Assembly (NCBI GenBank): GCA_037976565.1
Contig: CP137667.1
Span: forward strand, 1,178,001-1,242,000
Reading direction: 5' to 3'
Length of the DNA: 64,000 nucleotides
DNA from: Mesocentrotus franciscanus
Lineage: Eukaryota > Echinodermata > Echinoidea > Camarodonta > Strongylocentrotidae
The notes under the pieces: model-generated
The model's input: the letters and a program-made list of their open reading frames with translations, nothing else
Database searches by the model: none
What the model was told of the DNA's origin: nothing
Shown: piece by piece, positions 11,723-25,200 of the stretch
Layout of the letters: every line of letters begins with the position of its first letter
How positions within the stretch are numbered: position 1 is the first letter of the stretch
Position numbers and translations under genes: made by a program

Positions 11723-12143
11723 GATTCTTCAAACTTTTAAGCAAAATATTTGCGGGAAAAGTTTTTCGACAATACGGTCGCCTATATGAGTGTGTTACTA
11801 TACCATTGTGTATTATCACAGATGAAATTCCAGAGCCCTTTTGTAACCCCAATTTATCAATTATCAATTACATTCAGCACTGTAAAGTATGAATGTCAGA
11901 TACGATGCAGGGCGGGATTGGTCTGTTTTGATTATCGATTATGACCATAATTTGGCACAAATCGAATAATAATAATATAACAGATTATATTCCACATACT
12001 AAGAATCTTCCTCGGCGATCTGAATGTATACTATCTTTCCTCAGCTTCGCTTCGGAAAGATAGCTACATCAGATCGCTTCGGAAGTGATAGTTTGTCCCA
12101 TCACCTTCACCAACGGTAATTATTTGCTTAATAGCGGTAGAAA

Positions 12144-12675
12144 TTAAAGATACTATGTCCCTTTTGCAGCCAACATCAAATTCTGTAGAACTTTGCAGGA
12201 ATTATGAATATGTCATGTATGTCCTATCTGTGAAATTTAAACGTTAGCAGTGTCCTTATATTCAAATTATGCAAGGAAACCCGTTTACTTGCTAGACTTC
12301 ACTGTCAGACACTATTGAGTGACTGACTGTTTTTCATCTTTGGTAATAACATACATAAAATGAGCTGTAAAGGGTACATGAGCATTTGTCTACATCAATA
12401 ACCCACTTCTTGTAATGGCCAAAATTAAACTGATTGAATCTTTGCGCAGCATAAAACGTACGACCATTCGGTACAATGGTCTGAAAAATCAGACTATTAC
12501 TTACTGGCTCTATAGCTCCTAAGTCGATTCGACAACTAATAGTCGTTATTTTCCCACTTAAAGACATTTTCAAGCCCCTTTTTTAGGGAAGTTCTAAATT
12601 AGTATTGTCTTTCAAATGCCGTTGGAATTTAACCTTTTCATTTTTTGGCCTGCAAATGGGACATAGTACCTTTAA
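12144..12675. mobile_element. piggyBac-type MITE family B, copy 1
   Basis: The termini TTAAAGATACTATGTCCC and (reverse complement) TTTAAAGGTACTATGTCCC are inverted repeats ending at TTAA. A second copy in opposite orientation lies at 28823-29358. The two share the whole ~525-bp interior, including TGCAAAGTTCTACAGAATTT on one strand. No transposase is encoded. Confidence 0.75.
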
Positions 12676-13085
12676 AACTAGCTCCAAATATTCAATATAT
12701 TTTGACCTCCTTCAACTTTACCATGTGTTTACTCCAGCCTGATGCGAATTCCAACTCTTCAATGATTGAATATTGATAAATGTCAGTGTTTTTCCAGCGA
12801 GTCATTATAGTACTTTCTCAACGCTATAAAATCATTTTGTAGTGCAAATCTCCGTATTAATTTTTTTGTATAAAACATGATAGCGTGTATGGTGCTTTTT
12901 CACATAACATTCAAATCAGATTCAAGACTTGAACATAACTTGTGTTGGTTTATAATGAAATTCAGAGTATGAACAACGAAATACTAACAACAGTTAGTTC
13001 TGTTCATTTTTCGAAAACGACAACTCGTAACTGGTTGGAAATAGAATGATTTAGAATTAATAAAAGTAAGATTATGAATTCAAAC

Positions 13086-13207
13086 CTGGTACTGAATGCT
13101 ATAAGACTCAATGGGGCATCCACCACTCTGCCAGCTCGCCAAGACTAATGTAATACTGGAAGCATTAGTGAATGGTACGATCTTATCCGTTGAGGGCGGT
13201 ATGGGAA
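13086..13207 (-). CDS. DSCAM-like exon: FN6 first half
   Basis: A 122-bp exon, phase 1 to 0. The frame ends LASWQSGGCPIESYSIQYQ before GTTTGA. The W..GGCPI..Y motif fits DSCAM FN6. It is the last exon of the gene visible here. Confidence 0.75.
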
Positions 13208-16200
13208 CTAAAAGACAGAGAAAGGTGAGAACAATAGTCAAAGAAATGTTCACTTCTTACATATATCTAGAGTGAAATATATCAAAGGAAAGTTATAACC
13301 TCCAGAATACTTAATGGTTTTCAAATAAGAATTTCGGAAAAGCTTAATATAAGCGAAAACCCGACAATTTTGGAAAGTGTAATGCAAAAGACTACTGATA
13401 AGAAACAAGTCCCGTTTTGGTGACGTCACGAGCAGCTATTCCTTTGTGCCATGCCTATTGAAAGTGAATAGCAGTATGGTAACGTATATACAGTATTTTG
13501 ATGTCAAGCTTCAAGCATCCATTTTAACTAGTTCAACACTAGAGAAATATGCAGTTTTATCTGAACAGCAACAACCGAAAAAAGTTGCAGTAACATTTTC
13601 CAGTAAAACGTGAAAGTTTCCTGTTCTGTGTAGTTTAAGGACACCTATATTTATTTTGTATGTATGATATATGAGTCTATACCATTGTATCTTTCAACGA
13701 GCGATTGCACTTAAAATTCTAAATCCTGCAAGTATAATAGGTCTGTTTTGTATTTAGATTAATAACAAAAAATTATACAAAAATTTCTACCTAATTTAGA
13801 ATAAAGAATTTCTAACTTGAGCTTTGTAACTTTACCAATATAATAACTCCCCTATTGCATTCGTAGGTTTTCCTTGACTTGGACATTTAGTATGAATCTA
13901 ATTGTAAAAGTTTCCATTTTATTTCATTTCCAGAGCCAAAGGCTATCTGTGATATTAATAATATACTTTGTATATATTTACTTACTTTCTCCTTGAGTAC
14001 TAACGGAGAGTATATCACTGGGTTTACCCACACCAAGCTTGTTACGAGCAGTGATATAAAACCTATATCCAGTACCACACAGAAGATCAGTAGCGCGAAA
14101 ACTACGAAGAGAAGCATTCACATCAAAACGTTCCCATGTCTGCTCATGTGTCCGTTGATAGAGTAACTGAAAGGCTGTAACAGGAATTCAAGCTATAATT
14201 AGCGTTCAATTTACTTCTACATGTAGTTATAAAACGTAAGTGAAGGTAAGGAAACGCATGTCAACTCCCAATATCTCTACGAAGCACATTCTCTAATAGT
14301 TACTTTTGTATAAGTGTGAGGCAGTTTAAGAAGCCTTTTCTATGAAGTTACTCAGGTTTATGAATATGGTGGATACAACAAAGTTTAATAATTCAGATAA
14401 ATAATTTGGGCGTTAAGAATTCAAAGATTTGGGAAACAAGCAAAAGTGTCTTGGATGTAATTCTGTGGCAAGGTGGCAAACCAATGTGGGACAATTGTGA
14501 GGAATTGGGACACGAATATTGGACCAGTCGGATATGCAAGAGTTATAGCTAATGTCATGGCCCTTTATAATTTGTTTCTTTTCCGTATTTTCCACTTTAC
14601 CATCCAATACTAACTTTTAATAAGTTAGTCTTTCGCATTGATATCTTTCAGTTAACTTACCCACAATCGACGAGCCTCCATTTCCGGTTGACCTCCAGTT
14701 GACCTTGATTGCGTTGTTAGATGTTGAGCCAATGGTAAGTTGTGGTGGATTAGGAGGGGCTATTAATATCAATTATCAAGAAAGTCACGTTTTAGAAAAT
14801 AAACATGAACTCAATCGATGAATTTGAAATATAACGCACTAACTAGAAACTGAAACTTAAAAGAAAAGCTCACCCGAAAAGAACAACTTTACTTATTCTG
14901 AGAGAGTTAAACTTATTGTATTTTTGCCAATTAATCTACAAGATTACCCGTCAACGGTGATAAATGCGGTATAAAGAAACATGTTCTTAGCGTAATGTTA
15001 AGTTTCTGGGAACGACATAGGCATCTCCATTTTCTTGATAACGTGGCGTACTAAGTGAAGTCGTTTATCAAGTAAACGTATTACAATTTATGGTTGCTTC
15101 CTTCCCACGTGTCTGCTATTATCTTTTGTACTATAATAGTCAAAACGCAAACTGCATGAATAAGTTGTTGCTCTTCTGAGGTGAAGGATCCCAAAAATGA
15201 AATAGATCTGTTTACTGCTATATTCTAGTACTTTTAAATAAATGAGTTATAATTATTTCATTAATATATATTTTTCACCAAATTTTGTTTGCCCCCTCAG
15301 ATATGACTTCCTCATAATTAAATTGTATGGGTTTTGTTTTGTTAATTAAAACGTTTCTCCAACTAGAGCTTGGTGCATGATACAGGTACAAATTCGCCCG
15401 GTATGTCATATCATCAAGAAAAAGGCTGCGCCTATATCATGCTAAAGATATTACTCATGTCAAGAATGCCTTCATTTTCGTTAGGAATATGTGAGATCAA
15501 TAGGCAGGAATAAATTTAATCCTTCAGCATACATTCACTTCTGGGGAGGGAGGGGTGAAGTTTCCTTTAAACTCTAAAAACGAAAGGGCACTTCCTTATA
15601 GCAGCCCTTATATGGGTATAACATTCAGTCATTTCTTACACTTTTATATCATAATTGTGTGCTATCAAACTATCATCTAACTGTAAGTGCTAGTGATGAA
15701 ATACAATAAATGTTATCTAGGGTAAGGATTCAGAAGAATCGATATAGGATGTCATTTGAAACTATTAGATGTATTTTTCCCGTGAAATCCTAAAGGCATC
15801 ACTAAGATGTATATTATATACTAGAGCAATGCAGTAGACATTGATAAGTGAAAAGGTAAAATCGGAGATCAAATAAATAAACTTAAATAGAATCAGCTTA
15901 CATTTTATTTCATACTTTTACCTACCACATGGACCTCTCAATCATACATGAGTGTGCAACTATTGATATATTTACTTTTCAAAACGAAATTCCAAAGCCA
16001 TAATCCACTTTCATAGTAAATAATCCATACATGAATTTAGTGCGGAGTTACATGTCATATAATTAACCACTATATAGTCATATTTGTAGAACAGATCGAA
16101 AAAGACATAATCGTGCAAACATCATACATGCAAGAACGTGCACAACAAGATGGATACCTGTTAAAACGGCAGTGCAAACAAAATATTTATTACATGTTTA

Positions 16201-19200
16201 TGTATTATTATTTTATTAGACATTTAATAAATTTGAACCTAGAAAAAAGAGAAAATTTCGGTCGGCCAATCCTGAACAGAAACCTCTCCGTTAATTGCAT
16301 ACCCACTCAATTTATTTCTAGGGCTACTTGCGTCCCTTGGAAAATGGTTAATTACCTGAATAAGGCAGAAATCGTAAGTGTATGCCGGTCACAGAATACT
16401 AGTTAAGGTGTGGTAGTCAGGGTGTGGGAGTTACAGTGTGAGAGTTCGGGTGTGGAAGTCAGAGTGTGGGAGTCAGAGTGTGGGAGTCCGGGTGTGGGAG
16501 TCAGAGTGTGGGAGTCAAAGTGTGGGAGTCCGGGTGTGGGAGTCAGAGTGTAGGAGTCCGGGTGTGGGATTCAGAAGCTTGGGAGTCCGGGTGATGGAGT
16601 CAAAGTATGGGAGTCAGGGTGTGGGAGACAGAGTGTGGAAGTGAGGGTGTCGTATTTAGTGTGTTGACGACAGATTGTGGTAGTCAAGGGGGTAATCGCA
16701 GTACGTTGTATCAATCGTGGTAGTCCATGATAACAATTAGGGGTGTTAGTCATGAAGGGATATTTTATTGGCCTACAACACAACATATAAGCAACTACAC
16801 ATCGCATGATGAGAGAACAGCACAGAGACAATCATCTACTAGATCTACACGGTTGCCTAAAACGAAATTTTAATGGAGAAATAACAATGCTTGATCAAGA
16901 TCTACCATATATTTCAGTAATTTGTCTTTTAAATCAAACAATCTTTATACCGTTAATATTTCAGACACATAGCTAGTCAAAGTGAAAGTATGAAAAGGGT
17001 AGACGTATCCAACGTTCTTAATTTTGAACGTATTTCTTAGAACGTGAATGATTTTTTCACCTAGAAATTGGATTGCAGATGAAGAAAGACTTTTATGGGA
17101 TAGGATTGTACTGACCAAATTGAAGCAATGGTTATCAGATCAAACATGTTTTCCTTTACATCAAACTATTCAAACATATAATATATCGTCTATAGAAACT
17201 GAGAGAAGAAGGGCGTTAAGTTTTAGCTTACATGGTGTTAACGCCCTTCTTGCGTTCACATAACAATTTGTCTCTTGAGAACCAGAAAGTGTTTTATTCC
17301 GTCTTGACGAGTTGAATGTCTTGTTATATCAATTTGAATGGTTTAAACTGGTGTAAACTGGTTTAAACTGGTTTAAATGGTTTATACTGTCCAAACTGTT
17401 GAGACGCGGTAGAAGGTTTGTATTGTAGGGAATACTTGAACAAAATGGGAGATTAATGCTCTGAAATCTCTTTAAATCTATGTCATTTCATACACATCGC
17501 CGAAACGAATAAAAGGCATTTTGGTTCACAGCAGACAATGACAACATTTGTCTGAACTGAGCGATGGAAGCAATGAAGTACTTACTACCCGTCGTATCGT
17601 TCACCACTGCATCGGGCGTGACGTCAGAGAAATATGCAAATTAGGTCAAGTCCAAACCATGCACAATGTAATATACACACGTTAGATATTGTCGTATGGG
17701 CTGATTAATAAATTAATTCGTTAATGAAATCATGCAAAAATATTATAAATCATGCGGGTTTGGGAGGGGCATGCACATTTTCTATATTATAATACGTTCT
17801 CCCCACGCTACATGCACTTGATTAAATTGCATTAGAAAGATTTGTATCGATTTAACATGTTTTATAAGTATTATTTTTTCCCATGATGTGGCCTACACAT
17901 GCAAGCTCACATCAAGCTTTTATAACAAAAGCTAATTATAATTTCAATATTTATGGAAGTTTATTCAATTTAAGTTTTCAAAAGAGGGTAAAATAATTTT
18001 ATTCATGCAAGTACATAGCATGCAGCAATCCGTTCATGCTTGCACCAGTTCAGCATGCACTGGTGCGCATGCTCATGCATTAAACAATCTCTTTTCAACT
18101 ACTTACCCAGTACTTGAACCCGTACAGTAATAGAATCTGAAGACCCATATTCATTGATGGCACGACAAGTGTAGTTTCCTGCGTCCGTTGACTGCACTGA
18201 TTGAATGACGAGAGATCCATTCTCCAGGATATCTATTCGTCCGTCAGGTTTTAACACGTTAGGCAACCTGCATTCAAAGTTAGACATCATCGTTTATATT
18301 CCGAGTCTAGTTTTAACACTTTAGGTAATCTGCAATCAGTCTGGTCTTAAAACATGACGCAACATGGAATCAAAAAATAACATCGCCTAAACATTCAGAT
18401 TATGTAATGAACACGTAAGGCAATCTGTAATTTTAACCTGACATTATATTAGATTAAGAGTAACCACAGCTCCTTGCTGTTTAAAAATCTTCCTCCTATA
18501 GTGATACTTCGAACCCATAACTGTATTTTATTACAAGCAAAATTCTCGATCTACAGAATTGTAGCTGCATTACATTGTAAATCAATCTACAGTATGAATA
18601 TTCTATAGAGTCTAGACCTTACTCATAACCCTAGGATTATGTCTTGATGTGATGATTATAGTTTACCTGTTCTTCTTCCATTCTACAGTCAATACAGGAT
18701 CTCCTACAGGGAGACAATCTAATGTCACACCTCGTTTCCATGGGGTCATTAGGGTCGTTGAAAAGGACATGATGCGAGCCGGTACTGAGGAAAATAATTG
18801 TTTTCATTTGTTTATTATTTCACATGAATGAAAGATCTACATGTATAAAACACAGATTGCTTCATTTAGATTTACAAAAATATAGTCTGCGTGGAAAAAT
18901 TGATTTCTTTGATGAAATATAGATATTTAAACCTTGGGAAATTAGAATCCCTTTAAGCTCTCATAATTATGAAATGACTGAGAAACCGTTAACGTTAAAA
19001 AAAAAATCACCTATGTATTTTATTATTCAACGAGTTTGAATTTATAAATGCAATCATATAAATGGTTAGAATCAATTATAGAATTTGAACTTCCACTCGT
19101 CCTCATGCATTTTTTAAAGGAAAATCTTACCTCTAGACATCGGTATCTCAGTAGCGATTCGACTTGACTCTCCCTGTCCCGCTATCGTGCTTGCCTTCAC

Positions 19201-22200
19201 CCAGAAGTCATACTCATAATCTGTCTGTAAATCTTCAACTAGATAGTAATACGTGGTAGGATCCAACTCCTTTTCTTGACGCACCTGTCATAACATCAAG
19301 ATCATAGTAGTTTCATTCAATGTTCACATACATTACATTTAATGATTATGAAATAATACAAGATATGCCTACAAAAGGATAAGGCACCCGGTTTAGGAAA
19401 TTCATCGGTGCGAAAGAAGGGTTTTCTTTGAGTGATCTGATAAAGAGTTTGATTTTTACTCGATAAAGCCACGATTTGTAAATCTAGACGCCGTTCTTTT
19501 TTATATATATATATAGTAGTTTTTAAATCATCGCACTTACTGCCTGTACAAATTATCTGCCAAAATGTACATAGATACATACATTTTTTTACAAACACAA
19601 TGTCAGTTCAATAAGCTATAAACGCTATCGTCAAAAACTCTTTCCAAACGGACTATGTATCACCTATATAGACAAATGGAGAAGCAAGAAACCTGTGTAC
19701 TCGAATTGGAATCATCAATTGCTAATAAAGATCAGAGGATCTACCACATCATGTTGAAAGTTGAACGAACAATCGCTGTAGATCAGTGCCATCTTAAGAC
19801 TTGCAACGATCAAGGACAATACTAGTCGAGGAAAATTGTCTTTATCTCTTTGGTGTTCCAGGGAAGAGGAACGAAGATACTTCTGCTGTGTCCTGAGAGA
19901 TCGCAAAAGAGCGCTTGGAATGCAGCTTCAATTTGGCGCAATGGAGTCAGGGTGTCATTGACAGAGTGAACACCAATCCTTGACCAAGAAGCTTCCAAGA
20001 AAATCAGGAACGCCAAATCAAGTACTGATGGCCAGAATGCGAAGAAAACGCAATATAGACCAATGATGGTAAAGTTTCTGTCTTACAGAGCTAGAAAAGC
20101 ACACGGTGTTTTCAGAATAATACATCTGAAAGAGACCATATCTCGATTCATAAAGACGTTACTAGACGTAAATTCAATTTCTTTAAAAAACGAGGAATTA
20201 CAAAAACAAGTTATCAAGGGCGCCAAGGCTTGAACTTCAAATAGATATATCGTAGCTCTACTTCTCGCTACAATAACGAATATGATGAAGGGAATCAGAG
20301 ACGTTAAGGCCAATAATTTGGGAGAATTAGTTATAAGCAAAAGTATTGAAATTCTCGCCATTGGCAAACTCACTGTTTAAAATGTATTGATCTGACTTTT
20401 CTCTGCCTGTGGAATAAAGTTGACGAATGTCAAAACTACCACCAGTGAGTCCAACCACGCAATTCTAGTACGTAATTCATATAATTTGGGCGTATTCTAA
20501 TTGTACCAAATGAATTCCAACACTCTAGATGAATGATTTGTTCTAACCTCATTTTCCCTTCTCGATACTGGATGTTAAGATGATAGTGTGTTATGATTCC
20601 ATTAAGATAAAGTGGAGGAAGCCAAGACACCATGATACTGGTAGGTGATGCAGCGTGAGCCTTTATATCAGCTGGAGCTTCAGGAACTAGAGAGAGAGAG
20701 GGAGAAAGAGGAGAAGTATTTCTGGTAATTGCTATTTATTTGCTTTATAACTATTTCAATGAAACTGCGACCAAAGATAATGATTCGTGTATGATTTAAC
20801 AAAACCAAAGTTTCATTTAAAAATATATATATTACGATTTCAGGACAACTGCTTCCAGTTCCTGGACCATCACCCTCTAGGGAGGATATGTCCGGTGGGA
20901 GCAGTTGTCCACATTATATTTGTTAGAGGGTAATTCTTCTGGAGCAATTTTTCTATGTTCGTTGTGCAGATATGGTAAGAGTTGTACGATTAGTCCTTTG
21001 ACTACTTCCTTATATCTTTTCATTAATCAAATAGAATTGATAATAAAATTATTTCAGACTAACTTCGCTGAAGAAAACATTACTTTGTATTTTTGCATTT
21101 TCTTATCAAACTGAACTCAAACTACAGCGTATGATTTGTTTCCTGTATAGCCAACAGACATTCTTGGTGATCTTCATCACCATACTCTACTTTTGATCTT
21201 CTTACCGTCTTGTTCTGTCCTTACTATCTTCTCTTCGCTTCTCACTCCTTCCCCAACCCGTGTATGAGCAACCACTGATAAACTGTAATTGGTGAACTTC
21301 TGTAGGTTGTGCAGCTCAGCAAATAACTCCGTTGTTTCGTAGATTTGGTAATCCAGTTCGTCTTCAGAAGAAGAAAAAATAAAGACAGAAAATAAACTTG
21401 ATGTATTAAACATCCCAAAGTAGAATACCGAAAGGGAAAACGATTAGGCCATTTGCCCGATCCCTTCTCCCCACCAAGAAAACCAAGTTAATATTTAGAA
21501 TATCATTTGCGACTAATTCATCATTAGATTGATCATGAAAACATGACAGACATTTTCTTTAAATAGAAAGCCACTGACATGTCTAAAAGAAAAATATGGC
21601 ATTCTGAAATTGGTTTTCATAGGGATAATATTGTAAATATAATAACAAATCTAAAGCTATGACGCGTCATTGGTTAGTAACGGCACATCGGTGACTATGG
21701 TAACACCTTTATTTTCTCTGATTGGTCTGTGATAGACTCTGTATCCATGGTAACCTACCTTCGTTCTCTCTGATTGGTCTGTAGTAGACTCTGTATCCTT
21801 GTAGTATTCCATTCAAAGACACTTGATCAGGTGCATTCCAGAAGACCATAATACTTGTAGACCCGACTGATCTCGCAGACACATCATGAGGAGCCTCACT
21901 GGGAACTAGAATGGAGATGAAAAGTGGTGAAAGTTGGATTGTTAAATAGGGACAGATCGATCGAAAGAGAAAAGGGAAACACATAAATATATACAGGAAT
22001 GAAAGGATACAAATAAGGAAAGATGTTGGGAAGAAAAGGAAAATTAGGAGACACGAAGGTATTTCAGGACATTTAGTTTATTCCACTCCAAGTTATTAGT
22101 CAGAAGAAGAAAAATAAACAAACATTGGCTTAAGAAAGCGTCACTATTATGAATATGAAATGGGAGATGGAGAAAACAGGAAACATAACTTTGAGAATGC

Positions 22201-25200
22201 TTCACCTTTAGATTTCTATTTTTGTCTCCGTAATTAAAGTAAATATAAGGTATGTTAAGTCGTTACCCGAGTTCTTTAAAATTGGCTTTGCCGAATGAGC
22301 ATTAAAACAAATAATATTTGTTCCCAGATATGTACATTTTGTTTATCTTCATTATGTTAAGATACGTAACAAATTTCTTTGGCAAATTATCAAATCAGAT
22401 ATTGTAATTTTCATTTCTACCGCGGCAGGAGGGGTATGACAAACGATAAGAATGTGTTTAGCCTTACCATCTTCAAGGGTAGTAACAAACTGTTGAGGAG
22501 ACCAGGGTCCAACATTGACACGATTATAAGCCCTCAGTTGAATAGTGTAGCGTGTGAACTTCTTGAGATTGGTGAGTGTACGACTCTCAATGTAATTAGT
22601 CTCAACTGGAGACTTGTAATTTAGGTTCCCTAACATCAAATACCATGTATCATAAAGTAGAAAATGCAACTCATTGAATGCTTACCCTCCATGTGATTTG
22701 AATACTTTGAGAACTGAAGGCTTCAATCTCAATGTTCAATGGTATCCCAGATGGTGCTGAAATGAAAGAGTGTCATACACATGTGATTGCATATCATACG
22801 TTATATCAGTCCATGCAAGCAATTACACAATAATTCTCATAGAAACTTCGTTATTATACAGATGTTTTAAAGCGCTATTTCATGGGTTTGTGCACTATCT
22901 CTATTCCTGACTATAGTTCTTAGCATAAAATGTGTCACATTCACGAGCAACATTGGAAGGCAATAGATAACATGTGACCAAACTAGGCCTCGATTTAGGG
23001 CGTGGGAGGGTCGTTTAGCCTTGGTAAGATGACTTCTTTCTTTCCCCCCTCTCTCTCTCTCTCCTTTTTTCTGATTGGTATGCGTTTTCCCCCTATTTCG
23101 ATTAACGGGCATGAACCCCCTTGTCATCCCCCGTATCTACACCACTCCTCAAAATACTAACCTTCTTCTTCAGTATCAAAGAGAATCTCTTTGCTGGGAT
23201 CACTGATTCCAATCGCATTGAAGGCGAATATCCTCACATGGTATGTGTATGCCGGATGAAGATGTTTGATGCTGTATTGATATCCAATTAAATCCGCTGG
23301 TACATGTTCCTGGGGAAGACCCGTTTGCCATGCATCTAACAAACAGAAAAATATAGTCATTCTATGGGTTATTTTTCAATACGAGGTTTTCAGGACTACA
23401 CACTCAAGAAAGAATAGATTACCGATGATTTTCAGGACTTCCCATTCCTCCCTCTCTCTCACATGGTGCAACCGCAAGCCTACTGTATACGAGATATACA
23501 TGTTAAGAGATACGCAACGCCATTCTCTAATAATTTTTTTTTGTATTACGTCGAGATTGTGCACTGAATTGACATTGAAACTGATTAAAACTCGATGCAA
23601 TCAACAATATCCGTTCATATACGCACCAAGAACCGTTCGACTGGTGCAGGAGATGAAGGGTTTATGTGCCATGAACGAGTAACGATATATCTATCATACA
23701 AGTATTGAAATATTAAGTTACTCTCACCTGATGCGTTCTTGTATTCAAGTGTGAAACCCGTCACAGGACTGTTGCCATCAAATGCTGGTTGCCATGCCTA
23801 GAAAGTCTAGAACTAGAAGTTGTGCTAATAAAATAAAATTTCCCTGCACCCAGTGCGATGAAGAGGTTCGTGACAACCAACGTGCGCTAAGTTGTGACGG
23901 TTGTGGTAGGTGGACCCACACCAACTGTAGCGATATCGGTGACGAGGAGTATACTAAACTCACTGAAATTGGTGACTTTGCATGGCTTTGCCCTGCCTGC
24001 GTCATTGTGAACTCTAACGACTCATCTCTCAATACTTCGGATAATACTGAAGCTGACGACAGCAAAACACTTAAAACAGTTTCTTTTAAAAGGAAACCTA
24101 AAAAGAGTAGATCACTGACATGTGACAACGACACCAGGCCCCAACAACAACGTGACCAAAAACAAACTGCTCAAAACAAGGCTCATAAGGCAACTACTAA
24201 TGATATGCGAAATGATACAAACTCTGATGCTCAACCAGTTCAAGGTTCCAGTAAACAGCATAACTCAAACCAAAAAAGACCTGGCTTGAAGATATTTAAC
24301 ATCAACTTCCAAAGCATTAAAAACAAAGTTGAAGAATTTCAAGTTCTACTGGAAGCTGAACAACCTGATATTTTGACATGTACTGAGACGTGGCTAAACG
24401 CAGAAGAACTGTGAAATCTTTCCTGATCACTACCAAATCTTCCGTAAAGATCGCGCCGATGGTTATGGTGGAGTTATGATCGCAGTCAAAAACATGACTG
24501 CCCAGATCTTAGACGAACTCTCTGTTAACGCCGAATTATTATGGATCAAACTTGATCTAGGAAAAAACGCGGTTAGATACGTCGGTGCATACTATAATCC
24601 GAACTCCTCCACATAATCACTTGATGAGCTTGACAGGTCAATCTCCAAACTTCACTCCAACTACGGCAGTAATTGTTCTGTTTGGTTAGGAGGTGATTTT
24701 AATATGAGAGATATTGACTGGAAAAATACCACAGTCAAACCTGGTAGCAATATTTCTACCCAGAGTCATCTTCTTTTGGACATCAGCACCAAATTTCACC
24801 TTACTCAGACGGTCAAAATCCCCACACGTCGCGACAAGACCTTGGACTTATTCTTTAATAACCAGCCCCACTCTTGTGACTCATGTGAGAACTCTACCAA
24901 AGTTGGATGATCATGAAGTAGTTGAAATCTTATGTGATGTAAAACCATGTAGAAAGCTCCCACCGAAGCGAAATATTTTCCAGTACACAAAAGGCGATTT
25001 TATACCTGTGCGTGAAAGCTTAGTTTCCTTTGGGAAAACCACGATTGATAACTTAAACCAAAAATCTGTTCAAGAAAATTGGATCAATCTCACTGAGCAC
25101 ATTACGACTTTAATGAACAAGCATATTCCTACAAAGATGACTTAAAGCAGACACAACTTACCCTGGTTTAATGGCAGGATTAGACGAATGAGACGATAAC

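Larger units (their letters stand above)
13208..18106. other. DSCAM-like introns between Ig10 and FN6
   Basis: Apart from the FN5 exons, no other coding exon was recognised. The 14760-18106 intron holds the 16.4-kb minisatellite, a 14-bp hairpin (17206-17251), a GGTTTAAACT tandem block (17331-17400) and a TGCACCAG inverted pair near 18040-18065. Confidence 0.4.

Noticed and set aside
11217..11867. 216-codon frame across the gap
   Set aside because: It is made almost wholly of N and has no meaning.
17048..17263. 71-codon frame starting MIFSPRNWIADEERLLWDRI
   Set aside because: Looks protein-like at first, but it runs through a palindrome, has no splice context and no recognised family.
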